A DNA stretch of 64,000 nt. Origin: Cycas panzhihuaensis. Its lineage: Eukaryota; Cycadophyta. Each line of letters opens with the position of its first letter. Positions within the stretch are counted from its first letter, which is position 1. Below the pieces are notes generated by a model, which saw only the letters and a program-made list of their open reading frames with translations, was not told the origin of the DNA and did no database searches. Location of the stretch: assembly GCA_023213395.1 (NCBI GenBank), contig CM041465.1, forward strand, positions 202,685,741-202,749,740, given 5' to 3'. Below are positions 35,107 through 48,275 of this stretch, in pieces. Made by a program: the position numbers and the translations under genes.

Positions 35107-36090
35107 AAAAGAGAACAAAATTAGATGATAAAAATACCAAATGTATATTTATAGGATCTAGAGAAATTCTAGTATCCTATAAATATGTATTTAGTGCTTT
35201 TATCATCCAATTTTATTTTCTTTTACCCTAGTACATGAGAATATGCTAAACACTAAAAAATTTTCAAGTGATGTATGCTTAACTTATGTCCCGTCCAAGA
35301 TTCTTCTGGTGTTACCCACCTAAGAGCCTGGCAGATACACCTATTTAGTAGATAAACTACTGTATACATGACTTCTACCCTAAGTTCATATCCAAGCTAC
35401 TTGTCTTTAAGCATACATCTTGCTATTTCAACAATAGTCTAATTTTTGGAGTATAGGGATTAGTGAATTGCCATCTTATACTATGATAGGTGTAAAATGC
35501 TTTGAATTTATTTGAGATGAATTCTCCCTTATTATTTGATCTAAGGATGAGAATCTTATGGCCACTATATTTCTATATAAAGGTTTTGAAGTCAACAAAA
35601 CACTGGAAAGCATCTGATTTAAATTTTAGGAAATACATCCAAGTATTTCTAATAAAATTATCAATGAATGTCAAAGTATTTTGTACCTCTTAGTGATGGT
35701 ACATCCATGGGTCTATATAGATTTGTATAAATTAGTTGAAGAGGACCTTAGGCTCTATAACTACCATTTAGAAAACTTTCTTTATATTATTTTCCAAGCA
35801 GGCATCCTTCACAAATTTCCTTGTCTATTTCTATAACAGGCAATCCATCAACTATTTTCATCCTCTTTATTAATGCCAAGCTATTATAGTTTAAGTGGTT
35901 AAATCTCTTGTGCCATATATCACTTCCAACTTTGGTGGAGGATTTTAAGATATAGGTGTCTGGTGGAGGAATAACTAGTTGAATAATTTGTCAATAATCA
36001 TCTATCCTTTAGCTATAGTTGCTTTATTCAATCTCTTATCTTTACTTATACACTTGCCATTGTCAAAAATAACACTTGGAAATTAGTTGA
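35107..36090 (-). pseudogene. pol: Inverted integrase block inside B
   Basis: The minus strand reads 'CHIWHKRFNHLNYNSLALI' and 'EICEGCLLGK' near 35930-35790, the zinc part of a copia integrase. Core fragments follow to the left, and the C-terminal 'KLDDKSTKYIF'-like part lies near 35180-35210. The orientation is opposite to the LTRs and primer site of B. Confidence 0.75.
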
Positions 36091-36099
36091 CCTTCTTCT

Positions 36100-37920
36100 A
36101 CATAAGTCAATAATTAACACAAAAGGGTTGGACTGTCTAATAGATGGATATTAAAAGTGCTTTCTTAAATGGATATATAGAGGAGGAGATTTATGTATAA
36201 CAACCTAAAGGCTTTTAAGTCGAGAGGGGGGGGGGGGGTGGTGGGTGGGGATGTGGGGGGGAATAAGGTGTATAAGCTCAAAAATACCTTGTATAGACTA
36301 AAACAAGTGCCTAGAGCTTAGTACTCTAGGATTGATAAATACTTTTGAGACAATTAAGGATCATTACCTATGTAAATGAGATCATCAACATATAATGCCA
36401 TAATGAGTATTAAATCTCCTTCAATATTGATGTATAGGTTAGGATTTGATTAACTCCTTTTGAATCCTTTGTCTCTAAAGTATTCATCAATCCTAGAGTA
36501 CCAAACTCTAGGTGCTTATTTTAGTTTGTACAAGGCCTTTGAGCTTATACACCTTATTTTAATCCTCCTTGACTTCAAAGCCTTTGGGTTACTATACATA
36601 TATCTTCTCCTTTATGTATCCATTTAAGAAATCACTCGTAACATCTATTTGTTGGATAGTCTAATGTTTTCATATAGTTAGGCTAAGCATTAGACATACA
36701 ATTTCCATTTTAGCCATTGGAAAAAATATTTCAGTATAGTCTATCCCTTCAATTTGAGCATAACCTTTGGCTACTAATCTTGCTTTATACTTATTGATTG
36801 AGCCATATGACCTATTTTTTATCTTATAGACCCATTTTATGTTAATTGTTGACTTCTTTGGAGGAAGGTTAACTAATTCCCAAGTGTTATTTTTTACTAG
36901 GGCATTGTACTCTTTTTGACTAGGGCATTGTATAGACTAAAATAAGTACCTAAAGCTTAGTACTCTAGGATTGATAAATACTTTAGGGACAAAGGATTCG
37001 AAAGGAGTTAATGAGATCCTAACTTATACATCAAGATTAAAGGAGATTTAATACTCATTATGGGATTATATGTTGATGATCTCATTTATACTTGCAATGA
37101 TCTTTAATTGTCTCCAAAGTTTAAAGAATATATATGCAAAGAATTTGAAATAATAATTTGGGTCTTATGCACTACTTTTTAGGTTTGGAAGCGTGGCAAG
37201 ATGAGAATGGAATATTTGTATCCCAAAGAAAATACACCTTGGACCTACTTCAAATTTTTAAATTGAGGGATTGTAAAGTAGTATCTACACCAACTGAAGT
37301 TGAAATAAAACTATTTAAGTATGAAGACTCTACATTAATCGACCCTACACTCTATAGGAAATTGATTAATAGTTTGATCTACTTAACCTCAACTTGGCCA
37401 AATATCATACATTTAGTAACTGTGGTATCCTGATTTATGCAAAACTTAAGACATCACATTAGCAAGTAGCAAAAAGAATGCTTTGATACTTAAAAAGCAT
37501 GATTATCTATGGACTACATTATAAGTCCTCTATAGATTTCAGATTGGTTGGCTACATAGATCCTGATTAGGCAAGCTATGTTGATGATAGAAAGTCTACA
37601 TCATGTTATGATTTTAGTTTGGGATCAGCATCAATAGCTTAGAGTACTAAGAAACAAAATATAGTATCCTTGTCTACTATACAAGTAGAGTATAATGTAA
37701 CAACAGTAGTAGCCTATGAAATAATACCAAAGTATCATTCAAATGACTCAAAATCTAATATTTCATGGTAGAATAAAGCATATCAAAACTTAGCATCATT
37801 TCATCAAAGAATTAGCTCAAGCTGGTGAGGTTGAATTAACTTATTATAGCACTAAAGAATAGGTGGTAGACATCTTTACTAATACTCTTAGAAAGTTCAC
37901 GTTCCACAAATTCAAAGATA
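36100..37920 (+). pseudogene. pol: B reverse transcriptase and RNase H, interrupted by an inverted block
   Basis: Plus-strand RT starts near 36120 ('MDIKSAFLNGYIEEEIYV') and continues to about 36350. It resumes at 36928 and reaches 'GLYVDDLIYTCND' near 37065 and 'LMHYFLGLEAWQDENGIF' (37164-37217). RNase H motifs run to 37900. The block 36352-36925 between them encodes RT on the minus strand. A 62-bp segment is present on both sides (36289 and 36928 onward). Confidence 0.82.
36223..36261 (+). repeat. G-rich tract with quadruplex potential
   Basis: A run of about 13 G is followed by TGGTGGGTGGGG and a second run of 7 G. Four or more G-runs of at least three lie within 40 bases. It sits in an RT reading frame that it disrupts. 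Confidence 0.85.
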
Positions 37921-37959
37921 AGCTTAGAGTCTTCCTAAATGAACCTTATAGGGGAGAAA

Positions 37960-38239
37960 TATTGGAATACTATTTATTTAAAGTATTAAAAGGTGTGCTA
38001 GCATTGGGGTTGCTAGAGCTGATATTTGCTAACCTTAGTTGAAATTCTAATTAATTTTTAATAGTAATTTTAAACACTAAAGATGGTAGATGTTGGGCTC
38101 CCACCCAATATTTTATCTATTTATACTAGGCTATAAAGCCCCTAGGTGGTCTTTAATACTACTAATATTTTAATGAAAATTTGTTATTTGGATTATGGCT
38201 TTGTAGTTGTTATTCCCTCTCTAACTCTTATTTCCTTTA
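37960..38239 (+). repeat. B 3' LTR
   Basis: It follows the purine tract GGGGAGAAA and starts TATTGGAATAC. It is collinear with 34816-35092 and is followed by CCCAT (38240-38244). Confidence 0.87.
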
Positions 38240-38311
38240 CCCATTGGGATTATGGGCCTAATTACACCATAGAATTAACATCTCCTAATGAAAACTTGGC
38301 TATGAAAGAAT

Positions 38312-38323
38312 GATCTAATACCA
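38312..38323 (-). promoter_or_regulatory. Primer binding site of A (decayed)
   Basis: The minus strand reads TGGTATTAGATC, two changes from TGGTATCAGAGC, about 9 bases from the LTR. Confidence 0.7.
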
Positions 38324-38332
38324 AATAAAAAT

Positions 38333-38760
38333 CTAAGAATTAGTCTCAATATTAGGCCTAGTTTAAGTCTCACAAATGTACAATAAACATGCAATAAAGA
38401 AAGGAGAAAATGGATTGATCAAAACCTCTAAAGTAGTTACTCTTCATTAGTCACCAAGGTTTATAGCATGATAATTTTATATTACATGCAAATCCTTGTA
38501 TACACAACAAATAATAGTTACGAGAGGCTTAAAGGAAATAAATGAATGATCATACAAGGTGATAGTTGGCATCTTGCATGATTACACTAAATATATATTA
38601 TTATAATGTTGTGAGTAAAATTACCTCCACACACATAGGCTTATAACATTAAGTTGTCACTTAGCCCATTCATGAATACAATACCCTTAACAGATATTAA
38701 CTTTACAATATATTACAATACATCAACTAGGAATTAATGAATTCGATATTAATTCTTCCA
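38333..38760 (-). repeat. A 5' LTR
   Basis: It starts TGGAAGAATTAAT on the minus strand at 38760 and pairs with 28705-29133. Confidence 0.88.
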
Positions 38761-39964
38761 TAGTAGGGTCTTAGACCAAGTCATTGCTACATACCACATA
38801 ATACACATTTCCTTACCATGGGAGAAGTTCCTACACATTAAGCACATGAGTAACTAATATACTTGTAATCCCTTCTAAGTAAGACTTTTCCTATAACAAT
38901 ATTATACCCTTGCTAACAACATAGATTCCAATTAGCATAAGGGAAATTAATCATACAAATGTGAGTGCCACCCAATAATAAATATCTACCACATCTCACT
39001 TTGTAATATAATCCATCCTTAATAATTCTCTTGGTTCTCCTTTCTTTAAATGTGTTTCTCTCTTCCACATAAATAATAAAAACCTCCTCTTTTTTAAGGA
39101 TGAAGAAGTCTCTAAAGCAAGTTTTTCCAAAGTAAATAAATATTCTTCAAAGTAAATAAAATAATGGTTGAGTATATATTAGCCCAAAAGTAGGACATTT
39201 TTTCTTCCCACAAGTTTCCTATCATTAACACATTTTTCTATCAAAGGAATAATTTAAGCTAAAAGTGGAATTATTAAAAGGAATTATATATAAATATCAT
39301 GGTTTCTAGAATTTAACCCCTAGAAAATTTTCTTTTAGTTCATATTGTATGCCCAATTTTATTTATTTTTATTTCATAAGCCATTTAGCGATATTTTATT
39401 TAGTGAACTAAGTATTTGCATTATTAACAATATATGAGTATGTGGATCCTAAAATATTTATATGTGTATAACATATGCATGTAGACCTACCAACTCTAAG
39501 GTTATATAACAACATATTCTAACAAGGTGTGTCCTACACACCTCATAAAGCTTTTAACTACTTCCCATTTATATAAAGGGGTGATTACATTAAAAATACT
39601 AAGAGAAAAGATAATAAGAGAATATATAAGAAGGTATATATAATAGATACCAAGTAGGGTATTACAGTAGGGTTTCCCAACTCTCTATAACTTTATTACT
39701 TATTCTTATTTTTATTATTTGCATATTGTTTGCTCTATTTCTATAATATCCTAGAATGTTAGAATGCACCTATTTATTATTTGATTATATCATGTCATAG
39801 AATAAGTCACAACTATGACATTTTTAGCCATCAACCTAAGTCTTATTTATAACTTTTCTATCATGTAGTTCTTTTAGGAAAGGAAGAAGATTAAAAAAAC
39901 TAATATCTAATTTAAGGAGCTCCTTTAAAAACACCTTATAATAAATATAAATATACATACACAC

Positions 39965-39995
<31 letters not shown>

Positions 39996-40608
39996 TATAT
40001 AGATATATGCTACACACATATATGCATGTATGTGTGTGTTTAGCATCATTCATAAGTTTGCATTTGTATCAATATAACTATATAATAAAACTCAGATCAC
40101 ATATTATACTCCCTTTTGTATTATAAAATAGGAGAAAATAATAATACTTATATATATAAGTTTTTGTTTATAAAAATTTCTAATACCATACTCAATCATA
40201 AAATGATAGCATTTTGGTACAAAAATAAGTCCAACAACTTTTATTATAACCATTGAAAGCAATCAATGATTTTAGAATCATTATCATCAATAAATTAATA
40301 TAATCCTTCTTCATTTCTTATGTTGTTGTGATTTCTTTTAAGGGTTTTTTTACCATCAATTTCCTACATACTTAAACTATAGGTGAAACGTGATATGTTT
40401 ACATATATATAAAATGTAATTTTTAAAGAATTTCAATTTCATAACTTGACAAATACTTTATATCGTTTTTTAATTTACCCTTTTAGTAATCTCATTAACT
40501 TTTAGATATTTTTCCTTTAGCCATTGCATAAATCTATTATGGAAAACCCGTGATCTTGTGTAATAATTAGTTCTATGATGGCTTCTATAGTTTTATAAGG
40601 TTTTGTGT
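38761..40608. other. Unassigned AT-rich DNA
   Basis: No coding similarity was seen. The first bases ('gggtcttagaccaagtcatt') loosely resemble text left of element A near 28580-28650, as expected for a repeat split by A. A short (ACACAT)n tract lies at about 39955-40000. Confidence 0.45.
39955..40000. repeat. (ACACAT)n microsatellite
   Basis: Several units of 'cacata' in direct repeat, then AT-rich sequence and a short TGTGTGTG run. Confidence 0.9.
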
Positions 40609-40609
40609 C

Positions 40610-40642
<33 letters not shown>

Positions 40643-40679
40643 TATACATATACATATATATATACATATACACACACAC

Positions 40680-40720
<41 letters not shown>

Positions 40721-40723
40721 TAC

Positions 40724-40795
<72 letters not shown>

Positions 40796-40856
40796 ATATA
40801 TATATAAATATATATATATATGTATATATATATAAATATAAATATATATATATATG

Positions 40857-40937
<81 letters not shown>
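40609..40937. repeat. Compound TA/CA/TG microsatellite with palindromic layout
   Basis: Blocks of TA, CA, TA, TG (about 55 bases), TA, TG and CA follow each other. CA-TA-TG and TG-TA-CA are inverted repeats of each other, so long hairpins are possible. Cys/Val/His/Thr/Tyr repeats in translation are artefacts. Confidence 0.97.
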
Positions 40938-43900
40938 CAAATCTTAAAACCCATTCACTTAACTATCACACCACATCCTTCAAATCTTTAGAAATTTATT
41001 TGTTATAAAGTTGCTTAAATTGCTATAGATTTGCATCATTATGATGAATATATTTGATCCATTCCATGATAAAATCTTTCAAAAATTTAACCTTATCTTG
41101 TTCTTACTTCAACTCAATTACTAACTTAAAACTTCAATAGAAAGGTCTTGATAATTAGTTCTTACTTCTAACTCTAAAATCAAATACCCAATTATCTTCC
41201 TAAGAAAACTAGTCTTCCATTATAAAATATTATAATTGTTATAACTTGTTTCATCTAGTCCTTAAAAATACACTTAGTTGTTAAAATTTTAAATACAAGT
41301 TCTAATTATGTTGCGAATGTTATGGACAAATTTTCTTTGACTATTGGTAGGGGTGGGGGGAAAATTTTCACAACATCTTCTTCTTACTCAACTATTTCTT
41401 GTTTTCCCTTGGCCATATCTCTATTTACATCAACTTGATCACATTTGTATCTTAACATATATGTATTTGTTTCTACCTATTTTTAGTGTCTGTCTACTTC
41501 TCTTATTTTGGGCATCTTAACCTCTATTTGTTTATCTCCATCCATTTTGGGTGTCTCATCCTCTACCTAGTTTCTTCCATCCCTTTAGGATCTCTTATCC
41601 TTTATGTTTGATTCTTATACAATAAGTGTTGGTCTTGCAATATTCCCTTTTACCCCACACTAATGTATATATAGCCCTTCTACCATAATAATTTAGGCCT
41701 TATAGAATTATGATTGATCCTCTTATAAAATGACATCTCTAACTAGGACTCATGCCCATTATAATAACCTAGGTTATATGGTTGGCAACTTCTCATGTAG
41801 GAAACTAACATTTGCATAGTAATGGAATAATAAAATTGTAAAAATATTGGTTGAAATAAAAAGAAAGATATATTTACTATACATACTTTTTTCAAATTTA
41901 GCTTTAGCTTCGTAGCATAAAACTCTGAATAATTTAATTTATCATCTACCTTAACTTGTAGAAGCATAGATCATATGTTAGTTAGTATATGCAATGAATT
42001 CTTCTTTAGAAGGATATTGATGGACCAAAAATATATTATCTAATTTAAATGATTGGATGCTCTCAATAAGAATTCCACATGTTGAAATGGCTTTAGGGGT
42101 GCCCCTAATTCTTTTATTGCCTAAAGATGAGTAAACTTATTGCCAATTAGAACTAAGTTGTCATCATTTTGTAGACCAATGACTATTTCTATTACTTTTA
42201 TAGACATATCAAAGATTTTAGGCTTCTCAAAAGTCATACCTGTAGTTGCAATTAAAAATTTAGCATCAATAAGTAAAGCACTAATCATCATATAGTTGTC
42301 CAAACCCATATGTTTTAACTTTTATTTGTGGTTATCTATCTTAGACATTGCCTTCTGATCACTTCAAATAATTGGTTCATTAGATTTACAAAATGCTAAG
42401 TCCAAATTTAGAATGCCTAAAATAAAAGCCATGGAAAAGAAACACAAACTTATCAATGCTTAACAACAAACTTATTGTTCCTGCACTCTATATTATAATG
42501 AACATTGTGATTGTATAATTCAAAAATAAGGTACATATCAAACATATTACAACATAGTGTCCTCAATAGGCTCTAATATGTTTGTGACTACAGTGAGGAG
42601 GAGTAGTTATTGTCTTTGATCTTACCACCTATCACTAATATAATATCACATATAATAATGATAGGTGCCTTTTTGCCTAATTATTTAACATGCTATTCAC
42701 TTATTATCATTATGTTATATCATGATAAATATTTGCCACATATTTCTTTCTCTTTGTCAATGATTTTTCATTTATCATTATTTTATCATTTTCCTCTTTA
42801 TGTAGGCTCCAAGATTGTAGTTAGTATGATCATGATCAAGGTGGCTATGAACAAAATAGTCACAATTTGAGTGATTACAATCAAGATGGTTATGGTCATA
42901 ATGATAATGATCATTCTTGCATAGATTTCTTATTAGTTTGTCTCTTCTTGAAATTCTTTCCCTTCCTTTTTTAATATGTTGGTTATACATATTCAATTGG
43001 CTTTTATTAACCAATTTAACTATGAGTTTTCCAGTTAATTATTGTAGTAGGACAACTCCATTTATGTATATCTATTGGATCTTATAAAGAGATAACTAGC
43101 AAAGTTTTAGTTTCCTTCGTTTCATATAAAATTTACTATCATACCATAAAGTTAAGTTACCTATATAAAATTGCAACTATTGGATATTGGATTTGATGGT
43201 TATGCAAAGTTTTTCTTCTTGATTTTTCCATTCTAAGATTTGACAAAGTTGTACGATGAATTTCTCTAGTCATAATAAATTATGAAATCACTCCTTGTAA
43301 GATTATTTATCATATAATCTAGGCTAGATTTCTATTCAGATACTTTTTGCTCTAAATTATAAGAGGACCATTTCTTCTAAGCCATATACCATCTAAAATA
43401 ATGTTTGCTTGTGTAGGCACTTCCTCATTATTCTATCTACTCACAAAACAAAGTGAAATTTCTCCTCCTAATCCATTAGCCCATATATAGTATGGAAACA
43501 ATTTACAATATTGAATTAGAAAATTTGAAGTTTGATGTTTAAAAACCTAATTGAGGAATATTTCTCCTTAGTCTAATACTAGTTAGAAGCATGCCTCCAA
43601 GGGGTCATAAGGAATTACTACACTCTAGTCAAATGCTAATGCCAAAGGATTGGGACCTAGAGGTGTAAAAGGGGTTTAGAGTACCCTTAAAGGGCATCTA
43701 TGTGCCAAAGCGTAGGTTTGAGGACCTACAACAATGTGTGTTCCCCTATCTACTTTTAAGGGTTGTGGTATGTCATGGGAATAAAAAGATCATTGTTCTC
43801 GAGTTATTGAGTAGCCTAGATAAGGCTCTTCTATCCTCATTGGGAAGGGAGGAAATGAGGACTTCCTTTTAGAAAAGGGAAGTATGGTATGGGTAGGAAA

Positions 43901-44815
43901 TGGGATGCGAAACAAAGGGTTTTAGGTTGTTTGCTTTTGTTTAAAGGATTACCCTTAGACTTTGGTTATAATGCAAGGTTTTATTATAGTTTCTTTTAGT
44001 TATGTGAAGGGATAATGTTGTTTTTATTTTGAGGTATAATGTCTTATGTAAAATGCAATTGTATGGTTTGCAAGATAAAATAGTTGTTTAATAATGCATA
44101 TAAATTATAATCACTCACTCTCAAACTTGCTCTCCTTTTCTTTTTGACTAAAGAAATCTACTCAAGAGATGCAAAAGAGGAGGAGAAGGTAAATAATACT
44201 TATGTAATGTTCTTTTTCAATTTATTTCTCTTTTATACCAAAAGGAAAAATACACTCTTTTGACCTAGGGTTTTAACCTTATCTTTAGGTGCAACATGCA
44301 TATACAAGCATGGGATGAAAACATTTCTTACTATGTTCTTTTTGTATAGAAGAAGGGAGAGGGCATGAATATATGTATATATTTGTACTCTCTTCTTCCT
44401 ATGAATTCAAAGGAATATACTATGTGTAAATAAATCTTTCACTTCTATTGCTAACAACTAATAGATGAACTTGAAAGGAAGCAAGCAAGGAGGGAATAAG
44501 TTTGGGAGGAGTGCACCTAGTTAGTAATGCTTGATAGCGATTTTGTCATAGCTCCTTCCCTGCTCTTCTCTTGTTGATAGCACAAGCTCTCTTGTTGTCA
44601 CAAAAATCATTGGGAACAAAGAGGGGATTCCTTACCTTCCCCAAGTTTGAATGAAAAAAGTTATAAAATAAAAGGAAAGGAAAGTGACAAAGCAAAATGT
44701 ATACCAAGTTTAATGCTAAAACATGAATTAATATTACCTTGTGATGAAGGTCTCCTTGTGAATAAGAGTAGGCCTTCCACCTGTAAGACAAAAGTAAGGA
44801 CTCTACCTGCAAGTA
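40938..44815. other. Unassigned AT-rich DNA with faint coding remnants
   Basis: I recognise no element here. A His/Asp-rich stretch (42778-43014, either strand) comes from a short repeated 'gatcatgat' motif. A frame at 43591-43870 (plus) begins 'MPPRGHKELLHSSQ' and holds about 60 open codons after one stop, but I recognise no family. The region may include the 3' LTR of F2, which I could not locate. Confidence 0.4.
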
Positions 44816-44820
44816 ATATA

Positions 44821-44915
<95 letters not shown>

Positions 44916-44931
44916 GTATGTATATGTATGT

Positions 44932-44965
<34 letters not shown>

Positions 44966-45043
44966 ATATATATATATACATATATATACATATATATATA
45001 CATACATATACATATATATATACATACATATATATATATATAT

Positions 45044-45119
<76 letters not shown>

Positions 45120-45123
45120 TTGT
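44816..45123. repeat. (TA)n/(TACATA)n microsatellite
   Basis: About 300 bases of TA with frequent C or G interruptions ('tacata', 'tatgta'). F1 has a (TA)n tract about 270 bases after its RNase H. Here the tract is about 2.3 kb after the F2 RNase H, so homology between the tracts is unproven. Confidence 0.97.
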
Positions 45124-47396
45124 ATAACTATTTTCAATATGTTTGTTATCCCTTTATATTCAAAAGAAATAAAATCAAATGTTCTTCTACCTCTTCTTGA
45201 AATCTTAGTATGCAAAAAATATTAGAAGAAGAGGGTGGTGCCTTGGAATGGCATGACCCCTATATAGTAGTGGTCTCTCAAGTGGCAAGGGGAATCACCC
45301 AGTTTCATAAGTTTTTAAGCAATAGGCCAAGGTGAAAAGGGGATGTGAAGATGAGATGCTACATGTCAAGATTGAGAAATGGATTGCTTATAAAATAGTG
45401 TAGTGGTTTTGGTTTGTATTTAAGAAGATTATACATGTATAATGAGATAGGGAATTTGGTGGTATTAGGAGGGGATTACCCAATTGAAGGAGGTGCAAAT
45501 ATGGACCTTTCACCTCTTTTCCATTCTCTAAACTCCTTAAACTAGTTGATATCCTACTCACTCTCTTCTCCAACACTTTAAGGTATTTTGTGAGAGGTTT
45601 TAATTTATAGAGCAAGGTTCCCAAAGGTTGCAAGAGGGAAAAATATGATCAAGAGGGTGCAAAATGTCTTCCTTAAGATATATGCTAAGTAAAGACAAAT
45701 CAAATAGCAAGAAAGCAAGAGCAATTGATAGGATATTTTACCCTAAACCATGAAATTATTGGTTTTTACCCATTTGCTATGAATAAGCTTGATGCTTATA
45801 AGAGGAACTTATTAATAGAGGCCTTTTCCAGCCCTTGAGAAGACTTTTGGTGGAGAATCCTTGAGTAAAGAAGATAAAGGAAGGATGTGGCTATGTGTAG
45901 AGGCTGATTAGAAGACTGTGATGCCAAAAATATGTGTCCTTCCTATGCTTTTTCCCCTCAAGAATGTGTATTTTTAGTTTTATCCAAGAAGAGTGAAAGG
46001 AGAGCATGAAAATTGAGTGTAGAATGATCTATCCTTAAGAGAATGAGGAGTTTTTGTATTTGAATACCCTCTCATGCATGCTAGGCCTTAATTTGGGCTA
46101 GTCTTAGGGTAGGAAACCTATTAGGGAGTGCATTTAATGCAAAAATAGTCATTTTTAGCTATATTTGTCACTAACAATCACACCACAAATATATCTGTAA
46201 GGCACAAAATTAGAGCAGGGCAGACACAAATTAGAGTGAGGCATAGATAGGTTGGAAGAACTAACAAAAATTAATAAATGGTAAGGGGGAACTCAATGTT
46301 AGGGGCCTAGAACTCCTCCCTAGAGCCTTGCAAACTAGTCTTAGGTCATCTAAGCAGCTGATAGGTGATAAGAAAGCATAATAATGTTGCAAATTGAGTC
46401 ATAACTTGATGGAAACAACAACAATTAAGATAAATCCATGAAAATTAATAAAGAGAACATATGGGATTTGAATAATGAGGTGAAAATTTCCTCTTAAGAC
46501 CTCAACAAACTACTTTAGGCTACCCAAGTCATCATCAAGGCAAGATGAAAGGGGAAAAGATGCAACAAAGGCACGAAAATGAGTTAAAACTCAACTGGGA
46601 CTGGGCTATAGGAGCATGAAATGAACCTCTTGCCAACTAGGAGACCACTGTGGGGGCTTAATGATGCCATTGAACTAGAGTCCTGATTGTCATAGGTAGA
46701 TAACAAGCATAGGCAAGCTAAATAAACCAAACCATAATGCATCTAGTCAGCCAAGTAAACATCATATGAAATAATGGCTACAAAGAATTCAAATAAGAGT
46801 GTGAGATAGAATATATACCTATGCTTTCTTATGTGATGATCTCCTAATCCATTCTTAATAGGTGGGAAACATTATCCCCTTGGTAGTAGAATCTCATCAC
46901 TTTAGAGAATGGGATGATGGTAAGTATTATAATATAAATGTCATTAGTAGACATGATATCCAAGAAGCAAGGGTATCAATGACCAAGGAGGATTACAAGT
47001 GCTATAATGGATGCATGGTTAGGAGGCACATATTAAGGGGAGAGGACAGGTTCGTGACCAAATCAAGCCCCCAAGCACAAAGCCATGAACTCAAAGCACA
47101 TGGAGATGAGATGAAGATGGGGTGGTTAAGAGGGATGCCCTTAGCCACACCCCCAAATAAGTAACATGGACCTGAAGGTAAGATTTAAAAACCCAAAGAG
47201 ACTCCTTGGGAAAATGAGGGGATGCCTCATCATATCAAGCAGGGATATAAACCATGTAAGTAAAGGTTTTAGTCACTATAGTTTATCCTCCTTAATGGCT
47301 ACTATTCAGAGGTAAGGAGGAAGGTAAAGGTTGATGGGGAAGGTCACTTCTAGAGGGTCTTTGAAGGGTGACTTATTAAGCAGATAAGAAGTTGCC
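45124..47396. other. Probable 3' untranslated part of F2, unresolved
   Basis: It lies directly downstream of the F2 RNase H on the minus strand. G-runs that could serve as polypurine tracts occur on the minus strand (near 47150 and 46655). I could not align it convincingly with the F1 3' LTR. Confidence 0.35.
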
Positions 47397-47804
47397 TTAA
47401 AGCTAGAGGCAATGCTTAAGAATAAAATTGACTGAGCTATTAGCCTCAGTGTTTTAATTACAAGGAATATATCGAATATCAACTAAGGAGAAGTGAGATA
47501 ATAGAGACCTAGAAGTCATAGCTAGAGTCCTTAGCCTGGGGTAAAGGACCCAATAAGTTTGGCTCAATTGGGACACTACAATTTTAGAATTATAGTGTAG
47601 AATGATGAGACCATGAAGGAAGCAAAATGCATCAGTTAGGGCTTCAATGACAGTTGTATACTCCACCTCATTATTCATAGCCTTAAGTAAATAGATCCCA
47701 TAATACAAGAAATCATATATAGAGGGATCACGAATGATCCAGACTATGGCAGAAGGTCTTGGGTTACCATGACTACCACCATCCATGTACATGAGTAGAG
47801 CCAT
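47397..47804 (-). pseudogene. F2 stand-alone archaeal-type RNase H
   Basis: From ATG at 47804 the minus strand reads 'LMYMDGGSHGNPRPSAIVW' and 'AMNNEVEYTTVIEALT'. It then has 'ILHYNSKIVVSQLSQTYW', where the catalytic Asp of F1 (LLYDS) is Asn. A tail like 'NTEANSSVNFILK' follows. Its start codon aligns with the F1 ATG at 10458. The lost Asp predicts an inactive enzyme. Copia E lies just upstream (left end 47961), separating it from the rest of F2. Confidence 0.85.
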
Positions 47805-47955
47805 GACCAAAAGTATAGCTAAAGTCTCAAGAAAAATGAGGGGAGATGCTTATTCTCAAAGAAAAGGTATTGAGAAAAAAAAAAGTTAAATGGAAGATGA
47901 TGAGTCATGATAATGATGATTACATAAATGGCCAATCACGAGAGGATATGAGAGA

Positions 47956-47960
47956 CCTAT
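47956..47960. repeat. Target site duplication of E, left copy (CCTAT)
   Basis: CCTAT is repeated exactly at 55556-55560, directly outside the right LTR. Confidence 0.93.
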
Positions 47961-48273
47961 TGAAAGAGGTTAATGTATTAAGGTCATTTGTGTAGATTAA
48001 TTATGTGACCTTAGGATATATTATTAGCATTAGTCTCTTAATAAAATATACTTTATGTGCATTTAGATGTAATTTTAGGTTCATGTCATTAGACAGGAAA
48101 ATCCTAATCCTAATGCTCACCCTCAATAATAAAAGGTGAAATCTCAAGGAGGGAGTCATTATTCATTCTCTCACCTCCAAGCTTGCTCTTATATCTTGTT
48201 TCATCTACTTTTCATTTTCCATTACCATTGTGTACATGTGAGTGATTTATTCCCTAGATCCATCCTTCCTTCA
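47961..48273 (+). repeat. E 5' LTR
   Basis: TGAAAGAGG...CCTTCCTTCA pairs with 55245-55555 and with the E2 LTR at 15224. 'aataataaaagg' near 48126 may be the poly(A) signal. Confidence 0.95.
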
Positions 48274-48275
48274 TG

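Larger units (their letters stand above)
34816..38239 (+). mobile_element. Nested Ty1/copia element B with inverted internal blocks
   Basis: LTRs at 34816-35092 and 37960-38239, a primer site and CCCAT target duplications define a 3.4-kb element inserted in element A. The inside is shortened and scrambled. A minus-strand integrase block (about 35107-36090) is followed by plus RT, minus RT (36352-36925), then plus RT and RNase H. Gag and protease are largely missing, so it was probably immobile on its own. Confidence 0.88.
28705..38760 (-). mobile_element. Ty1/copia element A (minus strand, both LTRs) containing element B
   Basis: Two direct repeats of about 429 bp (28705-29133 and 38333-38760) bound a leftward copia element with primer site, leader, gag, integrase, RT and RNase H. 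The leader is split by copia B. The flanking 5-mers do not match, so the target duplication is either decayed or my left boundary is a few bases off. Confidence 0.88.

Noticed and set aside
42778-43014. His/Asp-rich ORF resembling a metal-binding protein.
   Set aside because: Composition arises from a short repeated 'gatcatgat' type motif and both strands give similar low-complexity peptides.
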